DNA of 64,000 nt, taken from contig CAVOYQ010000005.1 of the NCBI GenBank assembly GCA_963700705.1, positions 186,001-250,000 of the forward strand, in the 5' to 3' direction. A model generated the notes under the pieces. It was not told the origin of the DNA. It saw nothing but the letters and a program-made list of their open reading frames with translations, and made no database searches. The stretch comes from JAHEFT01 sp963700705 (GTDB taxonomy: Bacteria; Pseudomonadota; Gammaproteobacteria; Xanthomonadales; SZUA-36). Below are positions 57,591-64,000 of the stretch, one piece after another (within the stretch, counting starts at the first letter, position 1; the number at the start of each line of letters is the position of its first letter). The position numbers and the translations under genes were made by a program.

Positions 57591-59047
57591 CGCCGGAGAA
57601 GTTCTTCGGCGAGTGCCGGTGAATCCGGTTCACTCACCGGGATCATCAGGCTGAGGCAGACCAGTTTTTCAAATTCGGGCCGGAACCTCTCGATGATTTC
57701 GTGAGGATCCGGCACCAGTTTGCGGTCCGTTATGACTCCGAAAAACACCTGGCTGTCGTAGCTGAAAATGCTGATGCCCATCCCGATTCCGCCGTTCTGC
57801 GGGACCCAGAACATCATTTCCTTGACGCGTCGTCCCGCCATGTAAAGCGGCTGTTGGGGACCGGGCACATTGGTCAGGACCGTGGTGGCTTTTTCGCTGA
57901 GAATATCGAGGGCCGGCTTCTGCAAGACCGACGGCCCCATTCCCAGCGCCGCCAGCAATCCGAACGAAACGGTTGCCTGCCTGCCGCTTTTCAATTCATT
58001 CATCCGCTCACTGATGCACCGCACACGCAACAGCGGATTTCGCTCTCCCACCGGCAGGCTCAGAAACACCAGCCCGAAGTGGTTTCCCAGTTCCCTGGCA
58101 TGTTCCAGCGGCCGGAGATTGACCGGAACAGTCGCGCGGATCTCGGTATCGTTCGAGGGGTGTTCGCCCTTGGCTACCAGGTAACTGTTCAGTGAGCCGG
58201 TGACTGCTGAAATCAACAGGTCGTTGACCGTGCAGCCCAACACCTTGCTCAGTGCCTTGACCTCAGCCAGCGGCAAAGGCTCCGCCCAGGCGACGCGCTT
58301 TCGTGCCCCCAACTTGCCCTTGAACAGGGTTTTCGGATCGGGCGGCAGGCTCAGAGAACTCACCAGTTCACGGGCCAGGCCCGCGGCCTCATCCGCGTAA
58401 TGCGCCGCCGTTTCGCGATCCTGCAATACCTTCATACCCTCGCCGGCCAGCTTGCGGGACCAATCAAGAGCAAGATCAAGACTATCCCTGGCCGGTTCCA
58501 TCAGGCGCCGGAATACTGAAGACTTCTCGACCTGCCTGGAACGCCATTTTTCCGGGTCCCGGGCCACCGGTGACGGTTCTTCCGACTTATCGGTGAGCGA
58601 AAGGAAAACCTGGACCAGGGCAATGCCATCGGCGTAACAGTGATGGATTCTCTGGACAATTACCGGGCCGCCGGAGTAGTTCTCAACGTAGTGAAATTGC
58701 CAGAGGGGGCGCGACGGATCCAGTGCGGTGCTGGCCAGGTCACTGACAAACTCCTCGAGTTCCGCCTGGTCGGCCTTGCCAGGCAGCGCAACGCGGCGCA
58801 CATGGGCATGAATTTCGAAATCCTCATCGGTCACCCACTCTGCCCCGCGCGAGTGCCTCACGGCCTTCTGACGAAACCGTCTGAAGGCGAGCCAGCGTGT
58901 TTCGATCGTCTCGAGCAGCCGCTTGTAGTCCAGCGGGCCTTCCAGCGTCACGACGCCGGTGATCATCATCAGGTTGGTCGGCTGCTCCATCCGCAGCCAT
59001 GCGGTATCAACCTTGGATATGGGTTCCCTGGGAATTCTGAAGTCCAT
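57587..59047 (-). CDS. Wax ester synthase / diacylglycerol O-acyltransferase (WS/DGAT)
   Basis: The start at 59047 (MDFRIPREPISKVDTAWLRM) matches the family; a longer start at 59188 would run into purF. The 486-residue enzyme has the catalytic HHCYADG (HHxxxDG, residues 135-141) and the later motifs PRKRVAWAEPLPLAEVK-like region (KRVAWAEPLPL), TVNDLLISAV and NVPGPQQPLYMAG. It joins fatty alcohol or diacylglycerol with acyl-CoA to make wax ester or triacylglycerol at the membrane face. With the fatty acyl-CoA reductase at 51040 it forms a complete wax ester pathway. The frame is intact. Confidence 0.93.
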   Translation of the reverse strand: MDFRIPREPISKVDTAWLRMEQPTNLMMITGVVTLEGPLDYKRLLETIETRWLAFRRFRQKAVRHSRGAEWVTDEDFEIHAHVRRVALPGKADQAELEEFVSDLASTALDPSRPLWQFHYVENYSGGPVIVQRIHHCYADGIALVQVFLSLTDKSEEPSPVARDPEKWRSRQVEKSSVFRRLMEPARDSLDLALDWSRKLAGEGMKVLQDRETAAHYADEAAGLARELVSSLSLPPDPKTLFKGKLGARKRVAWAEPLPLAEVKALSKVLGCTVNDLLISAVTGSLNSYLVAKGEHPSNDTEIRATVPVNLRPLEHARELGNHFGLVFLSLPVGERNPLLRVRCISERMNELKSGRQATVSFGLLAALGMGPSVLQKPALDILSEKATTVLTNVPGPQQPLYMAGRRVKEMMFWVPQNGGIGMGISIFSYDSQVFFGVITDRKLVPDPHEIIERFRPEFEKLVCLSLMIPVSEPDSPALAEELLRR

Positions 59048-59054
59048 GGCCAGT

Positions 59055-60551
59055 TCAGACCGCCAACTGCAGCTGGCTTTTGGACCGGCGCTTTTTCTTG
59101 GCCTTGTCGGAGCGCTGCCTTTCCAATTTTTCAAAATACCCTTCCTCCACTCCGGTGATGTATTCACCGGAAAAACACGAGGTATCAAATTGCAGGATCG
59201 ACTCGTTACCCTCCCTGCAGGCCGAGATCAGGTCAGGTAAATCCTGGTAAATCAGCCAGTCGGCGCCGAGTTCTTCCTGGATTTCCTTTTCGGTACGGCC
59301 GGCCGCAATCAGTTCGTCCTGCGCCGGCATGTCGATGCCGTAAATGTTCGGGTAGCGCACCGGGGGTGAAGCCGATGCGAAATACACTTTCCTGGCGCCC
59401 GCCTCCCTGGCCATCTGGATGATCTTTTTGGACGTGGTGCCGCGGACGATGGAGTCGTCCACGATCAGCACATTCTTCTTGCGGAATTCGAGGTCGATCG
59501 CGTTGAGTTTCTGCCGCACGGATTTCTTGCGCATCTTCTGGCCGGGCATGATGAATGTCCGCCCGATGTAGCGGTTCTTGATGAACCCTTCGCGATATTT
59601 CACATCCAGGTCAAACGCCAGCGGCAGTGCCGCCGTCCGGCTGGTATCCGGGACCGGGATGACCACGTCGATATCGTGGTCCGGACGGACGCGCAGAATT
59701 TTCCGGGCCAGGGCCTGCCCCATGCGCAGTCGCGCCTTGTAAACGGAAATGTCGTCGAGCATCGAATCCGGCCGTGCGAAATAAACATACTCGAAGATAC
59801 ACGGCGTCAACTCTTTGCGAAGCTCGCTGACATGCGAATACATTTGCCCTTCCAGGTTGATGAAAACCGACTCACCCGGCTTGAGATCGCGAACCAGCGT
59901 GAATCCGATCACGTCCAGCGCGACGCTTTCCGAGGCCAAAGCGTATTCCGTCCCTTTCTTGGTCTCACGGAATCCCAGCACCATCGGCCGGATTCCGTAA
60001 GGATCCCGGAAGCCCAGCACGCCATGGCCGCAGATCAGGGCAATGGTAGAAAACGCGCCTTTACAGCGCATGTAGACTGCGTCAACCGCGGTAAAAATGT
60101 GCCTGGGCTCAAGGTTGGGAGTGGTCTGGTTTTGCAATTCATGCGCCAGCACGTTGAGCAGCAACTCGGAGTCGGACCGGGTGTTCAGGTGCCGCCGGTC
60201 GCTGTCGAACAGCTGTTGAGTCAGCTCTTCGGTATTGATCAGGTTGCCGTTGTGGCCCAGCGCGAGCCCGTACGGTGAATTGACATAAAAAGGCTGCGCT
60301 TCGGAAGAATCATCCCTGCCGGCGGTCGGGTAACGGACGTGGCCGATCCCTGCCTTACCGGTCAGCCATGCCATGTGTTTCTCTTCGAAGACGTCCCTGA
60401 CCAGTCCGGTGTCCTTGTGCAGGTTGATCTTGGAACCATCCAGTGTCGCGATTCCCGCTGCATCCTGCCCGCGGTGTTGCAGGATGGTTAAAGCGTCATA
60501 TAACGCCGGTGCAACCGCGGATGTCCCGACAATTCCTATGATTCCACACAT
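59055..60551 (-). CDS. purF: Amidophosphoribosyltransferase
   Basis: The intact 498-residue enzyme begins MCGIIGIVGTSAVAP, with Cys2 as the glutaminase nucleophile, then RGQDAAGIATLDG and GHVRYPTAG. The phosphoribosyl-binding loop is VLIVDDSIVRGTTSKKI. RPDSMLDDISVYKARLRMGQ is typical of the family. It catalyses the first step of purine synthesis, making phosphoribosylamine. The gene follows cvpA by 54 bp and ends seven bases before the WS/DGAT start, so the latter may be read from the purF transcript. Confidence 0.96.
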   Translation of the reverse strand: MCGIIGIVGTSAVAPALYDALTILQHRGQDAAGIATLDGSKINLHKDTGLVRDVFEEKHMAWLTGKAGIGHVRYPTAGRDDSSEAQPFYVNSPYGLALGHNGNLINTEELTQQLFDSDRRHLNTRSDSELLLNVLAHELQNQTTPNLEPRHIFTAVDAVYMRCKGAFSTIALICGHGVLGFRDPYGIRPMVLGFRETKKGTEYALASESVALDVIGFTLVRDLKPGESVFINLEGQMYSHVSELRKELTPCIFEYVYFARPDSMLDDISVYKARLRMGQALARKILRVRPDHDIDVVIPVPDTSRTAALPLAFDLDVKYREGFIKNRYIGRTFIMPGQKMRKKSVRQKLNAIDLEFRKKNVLIVDDSIVRGTTSKKIIQMAREAGARKVYFASASPPVRYPNIYGIDMPAQDELIAAGRTEKEIQEELGADWLIYQDLPDLISACREGNESILQFDTSCFSGEYITGVEEGYFEKLERQRSDKAKKKRRSKSQLQLAV

Positions 60552-60605
60552 GGTGCCTGACCCTGTTCATTCGGCTGGTTTTGATTTGTGCCGGATTCTA
60601 ACACG

Positions 60606-61151
60606 CTAAGCCTCTTCCGGGGCCTGATCACTGTCGGGCTTCGGGACTTTTTCCGCTTCCGGTTCAAAATCCAGGTTCTCAACAATCTGTTCCGGAAGAA
60701 ATTCCGCGGCCCAGTTCACCAGCGGCATCAGGCGTTGAACGCTGTGCGATGCCTTCCACCAGGGATCTGCCGGGATCGGAGTGAATCCTGCCACCAGCAA
60801 CACCGCCACGATCAGCGCCAATCCCCTGACTGCTCCAAAAACGCCGCCGAGCAAACGATCGGTTCCACTCAACCCGGTGGTCACCACCAGCCGGCCCAGC
60901 AGGTAATTCAGCAGTCCGCCGACCAGCAGCACCGCAACGAACAGCCCGGTGAATCCCATCGCCGTGCGCGCCGACGGCAGGGTGACGGAATTTTCCATCA
61001 TGGCAGCTACATCGCCGGCATAGTGGTAAGCCACCAGGAAGGCCGCGGCCCACACCAACATGGAAAACACTTCCTTGATGAACCCGCGAAGCGCGCCCAC
61101 CAGGACCGATATTGCAATGACCGCCAGGATCGCATAATCCGGCCAACTCAC
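60606..61151 (-). CDS. cvpA: CvpA family membrane protein
   Basis: The 181-residue protein has four hydrophobic helices, starting WPDYAILAVIAISVLVGALRGF, the characteristic CvpA N-terminal motif, followed by GLFVAVLLVGGLLNYLLGRLV and RLLGGVFGAVRGL. An acidic soluble tail (PEAEKVPKPDSDQAPEEA) ends it. CvpA is needed for colicin V export and for envelope robustness in enteric bacteria. Mechanism is unknown. It is placed directly before purF, as in E. coli. Confidence 0.93.
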   Translation of the reverse strand: MSWPDYAILAVIAISVLVGALRGFIKEVFSMLVWAAAFLVAYHYAGDVAAMMENSVTLPSARTAMGFTGLFVAVLLVGGLLNYLLGRLVVTTGLSGTDRLLGGVFGAVRGLALIVAVLLVAGFTPIPADPWWKASHSVQRLMPLVNWAAEFLPEQIVENLDFEPEAEKVPKPDSDQAPEEA

Positions 61152-61198
61152 TTCATTGCACTCCTTCCGCCTTGCTGAAATTGCAGCCGGTCACGGTA

Positions 61199-62191
61199 CT
61201 AGTCGGCACTCATGACAACGCCGTCAATGGACAGCCGTTCCGCGATCTTTTCGTCCGCCTTGATCGCGTCGTCCCGTTCGAGAAAAGGACCGACGCGGAC
61301 CCGGAAAACCGGCGACCCGGACTTGTTGATTTCTTCCTTGTAGGCGCTCAGGGATTCCAGCCTGAGCCTGATGACGAGATTATCGGCATTTTCGGCATTC
61401 GAAAAACTGCCCACCTGGACAACCCAGCGCACCAGCGGATCCGAAGGCCGGGTGACCTGCGCGGCTTTTTCCGGCTGTAAATCCATGACGCGTGGCTTGA
61501 TGTTCTTCACCTGCGCCTGGAGCCGGCTGATGGTTCCGTTGGCCTCCGCCTCGGTCGCGTACGGGCCGACCCGGACGCGGTGCAGGCGTGCCGGCGTCGG
61601 ACTTGACCGAATCAAGCAGCACGGAATAGCCGTAGCCTCGCAACGTCGCGGCCAGGCGATTCGCGTTGTCCAGCGCGCCAAAACTGGCCACCTGCACGAC
61701 GTAACGGCCCGCTTCCTCGGTTTGCGCTACCGGGGCAGCCAACGGCGCAATCACCACTTCTGACGACGTTCCATCCGGCGCCGGATTCTCCGCGATTTCC
61801 TCGGTGTCCTGTTCGGGCCCGTTGCGGCCCTGCGGGATTTCCTCGGCGGGATTTCCTCCGGCGGGATTTCTTCTGGTGGGATATCCTCGGGCGAATCCCC
61901 GGGTGACTCCTCCTGCGCACTGCGGTTTATCACCCCGGAAGCCTGGCCGGGCGTCGGCAAGGCCTTGGCAGGCGGTGGCTCGATTTTGGGATTACGTGCG
62001 GGGGCATTCTCCCCGATGGGATATCTCCGGGTTTCAAAATCCAGCTCGGGTGGTTGCGATGGCAACTCGATCTTCTGCGTTTCCTGGACGTCACCGTCGG
62101 GGCGCCCGCCCAGCAGCATGGGCAGAACAACAACCGCGAGAGCGATCAGCACACTGGCGCCAACCAGTCTTTGCTTGAGGGCTGTATCCAT
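61199..62191 (-). CDS. dedD: DedD-like SPOR-domain protein, frameshifted twice
   Basis: The protein starts MDTALKQRLVGASVLIALAVVVLPMLLGG, a cytoplasmic start and one membrane helix typical of DedD. A proline- and glutamate-rich linker with PPEEIPPEEIP repeats follows. A missing base near 61845, inside the linker repeat, and an extra base near 61590 shift the frame. Corrected, it contains GRYVVQVASFGALDNANRL and VRWVVQVGSFSNAENADNLV, two SPOR domains, where E. coli DedD has one. SPOR domains bind denuded peptidoglycan at the septum. It lies between folC and cvpA, the E. coli position. Length is about 330 residues. Confidence 0.87.
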
Positions 62192-62237
62192 TACTGATTA
62201 CCTGTCCGAAGTGTGCCGATTTTAACAGCATCGACAG

Positions 62238-63521
62238 TCATGTGTCCTGATTCCTCGAACGCCAGTACCGCAAGGCCTCCGTTGCGGTGACGAATGAACC
62301 AAATACCAGGATAGCGTCGTTGGGACCGGAATCGGAAACGGCGGATTCCAGCGCTTGCCGGACCTGTCCGAACACCCGTGCGTCAAGCGGCCGGACCGCG
62401 TTTTGCAGGCGGCGGGCCAGTGCAGCGCCGGATTGGCCCCTCTCACCTTCCAGGCCGGCGCAGTACCAGGTGGCAACCACATCGCTCAATGCCAGGGCAA
62501 CCTGCCCGGCATCCTTGTCGATCAACATGCCGATTACACAGCGACAGTGCTCCAGTTTTTCATTTTCCACGGCCCCGGCGAGTGCGGCCGCCACCACGGC
62601 TGCCGCCATCGGGTTGTGGCCCACGTCCACCCAGACGGCCGGCCGCTTCGAGATGCGTTCGAAGCGCCCGCGCAGCGAAACCGCCCGGATACCCCTGGCC
62701 AGCGCATCCGGGTCACCGGCGGCTTCGGGGAACAATTCCAGCAGAGCAGCCGTTGATGTGGCCATGTTGTTCAACTGGTGCGGCCCGCCGAGGACCGGGC
62801 GTGGTAAGTCCAGGGCCGAGCCGCCCAGCAGCAGGCGAACCCCGTCATTCTGCGGCTCAATGGTGAAATCCCTGCCCAGGCGCTTCAGCGGGGCGCCCAG
62901 GTTGCGGGCGGTATCGACAATGCTGGAAGGCGGATCGCACTCGCCGCTGATGACCGGTCTGCCCGGACGGATAATGCCGGCTTTTTCGCGCCCGATGCTT
63001 TCCAGGTCACTACCGAGCCAGTCCTGGTGATCGAGGCCGATGGGCGTGATCACGGCACAATCCGCATCGAGCAGGTTAACCGCGTCCAGGCGGCCGCCGA
63101 GACCAATTTCCATCACGGCGACATCGAGGCCGGCCCGCGACAGGATCCCGAATGCCGCGAGGGTGCCGAACTCGAAGTAACTCAGGCTGATTTCGCCACG
63201 CGCCTGTTCCACCTCTTCGAAGGCCTGCAGCAAGGCCTGGTCGGACACGGCTTCGCCATTCACGCGGATGCGTTCGTTGTAATCGAGCAGGTGCGGGCTG
63301 GTGTAGGAACCGTGACGCTGACCCAACGCGCCCAGCAAGGCGCTGAGGGTGGCGACCGTGGAGCCTTTTCCATTGGTTCCGGCCACCGTGAAAATCCGCG
63401 GCGCGGGCTTCGGAGAACCCATGCGGCGCCAGACCTCGCCGCAACGATCCAGGCCAAGCTCAATGGTGCTGGGATGCCTGCGCTCGAGGAGTTTGAGGCA
63501 GTCGGATAATTTGTCGGGCAA
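62238..63521 (-). CDS. folC: Folylpolyglutamate synthase / dihydrofolate synthase
   Basis: A TTG at 63521 (LPDKLSDCLKLLERRHPST) is a plausible start, another TTG at 63524 is equally possible, and no ATG is close. The 427-residue Mur-ligase-type enzyme has IFTVAGTNGKGSTVATL (P-loop), SPHLLDYNERIRVNGE, VAVMEIGLGGRLDAVN and GLDHQDWLGSDLESIG. It adds glutamate to dihydropteroate and folates. An open frame runs on upstream into accD, but this is out of frame with accD and has no family similarity. Located between accD and dedD. Confidence 0.92.
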   Translation of the reverse strand: MPDKLSDCLKLLERRHPSTIELGLDRCGEVWRRMGSPKPAPRIFTVAGTNGKGSTVATLSALLGALGQRHGSYTSPHLLDYNERIRVNGEAVSDQALLQAFEEVEQARGEISLSYFEFGTLAAFGILSRAGLDVAVMEIGLGGRLDAVNLLDADCAVITPIGLDHQDWLGSDLESIGREKAGIIRPGRPVISGECDPPSSIVDTARNLGAPLKRLGRDFTIEPQNDGVRLLLGGSALDLPRPVLGGPHQLNNMATSTAALLELFPEAAGDPDALARGIRAVSLRGRFERISKRPAVWVDVGHNPMAAAVVAAALAGAVENEKLEHCRCVIGMLIDKDAGQVALALSDVVATWYCAGLEGERGQSGAALARRLQNAVRPLDARVFGQVRQALESAVSDSGPNDAILVFGSFVTATEALRYWRSRNQDT

Positions 63522-63550
63522 CAATCGGAAACCCAGGTCCGGGTGGCGGC

Positions 63551-64000
63551 TTAGGAGGCGACCAGCTCGCCGGCGACCAGCCGGGGTCTTCTGCCGCCGG
63601 TCAGCAGCTGGAGCAGGGACGAAATTTCCTCCCGCAGTTGCCGGCGATCGACAATCATGTCCACGGCGCCTTTTTCCAGCAGAAACTCGCTTCGCTGAAA
63701 ACCTTCCGGGAGTTTTTCGCGCACGGTTTGCTCGATCACGCGAGGTCCGGCAAACCCGATCAATGCGCCGGGTTCCGCGATGTTGACGTCGCCCAGCATA
63801 CCCAGGCTGGCGGAAACCCCGCCGGTGGTCGGATGGGTCAGGACAGAAATATAGGGAATGCCTTCCTCGGCCATCCGGCCCAGCACGGCGCTGGTTTTGG
63901 CCATTTGCATGAGCGACAGCAATCCCTCCTGCATCCGCGCGCCTCCGGTTGCGCTGAAACACACCAGTGGTGCGCGCAGCCGGATACACTCCTGTCCCGC
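63551..64000 (-). CDS. accD: Acetyl-CoA carboxylase carboxyltransferase subunit beta, C-terminal part
   Basis: The gene runs off the right edge. The 149 visible residues match the C-terminal half of AccD: LVCFSATGGARMQEGLLSLM, then YISVLTHPTTGGVSASLGML, GALIGFAGPRVIEQTVREKLP and GFQRSEFLLEKGAVDMIVDRR. It is part of the enzyme that makes malonyl-CoA from acetyl-CoA, supplying the fatty acids for the storage-lipid genes nearby. The stop TAA at 63551-63553 is about 30 bp before the folC start. Confidence 0.95.
   Translation of the reverse strand, partial: AGQECIRLRAPLVCFSATGGARMQEGLLSLMQMAKTSAVLGRMAEEGIPYISVLTHPTTGGVSASLGMLGDVNIAEPGALIGFAGPRVIEQTVREKLPEGFQRSEFLLEKGAVDMIVDRRQLREEISSLLQLLTGGRRPRLVAGELVAS

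Noticed and set aside
57587..59188. WS/DGAT starting at 59188
   Set aside because: That start lies inside purF and adds 47 residues without family similarity. The Met at 59047 begins the conserved N terminus.
62238..63989. FolC extended by about 155 N-terminal residues
   Set aside because: The extra part is an out-of-frame reading of accD, with Arg-rich composition and no similarity to folate enzymes. The start near 63521 fits the family length.

Overview
The window is one contiguous stretch of a proteobacterial chromosome, almost certainly a gammaproteobacterium. The evidence is gene order: accD-folC-dedD-cvpA-purF at the right edge and pheA-aroA-cmk-rpsA-ihfB-lapA-lapB in the middle are gammaproteobacterial arrangements, and most recognisable proteins (NfuA, IHF beta, HybOABCD, the Marinobacter-type fatty acyl reductase) fit that group. 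I see no rRNA, tRNA, CRISPR array, insertion sequence or phage gene. The organism appears to be an uncultured or draft-assembled environmental bacterium that stores neutral lipids, carries an uptake-type [NiFe] hydrogenase, and builds a surface glycan.

Layout. 1-513: 5' part of a membrane sensor protein, broken by several frameshifts. 541-13802: a glycan and membrane block (TMTC-like TPR glycosyltransferase with an N-terminal winged helix, VTT protein, two GT2 transferases, UDP-GlcNAc 2-epimerase-like protein, sterol-desaturase-family protein, two GT-C type membrane proteins, a methyltransferase-kinase fusion, a flippase-like protein). 14120-21980: a secreted-protein block with a metzincin protease carrying fibronectin-like repeats, a very cysteine-rich secreted repeat protein, and two periplasmic DsbA-like proteins. 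22137-28091: a c-type cytochrome and a hybOABCD [NiFe] hydrogenase operon. 28291-35614: a membrane-fusion lipoprotein with two RND pumps. 35925-37259: two small cytochromes c and nfuA. 37276-43344: esterase, galU, capD/wbpM-like, wecA-like and lapB envelope genes. 43352-48935: lapA, ihfB, rpsA, cmk, aroA, pheA. 49042-59047: a storage-lipid block (PHA-system protein, FFLEELY-motif protein, fatty acyl-CoA reductase, acyl-CoA binding protein, TetR regulator, phasin, TPR protein, HerA-like ATPase, wax ester synthase). 59055-64000: purF, cvpA, dedD, folC and the 3' end of accD.

How the genes work together. Fatty acyl-CoA reductase plus the WS/DGAT acyltransferase form a complete two-step route from acyl-CoA to wax ester, with a binding protein, a regulator and a granule-coat protein beside them. 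The Hyb operon would couple periplasmic H2 oxidation to the quinone pool. The cysteine-rich secreted protein is followed on the same strand by two CxxC oxidoreductases that could fold it.

Sequence quality matters here. At least 27 single-base frameshifts can be located, many in essential housekeeping genes such as rpsA, aroA and galU, usually at short homopolymers. I read these as consensus errors, not pseudogenes, and give the coordinates of the whole intended gene.
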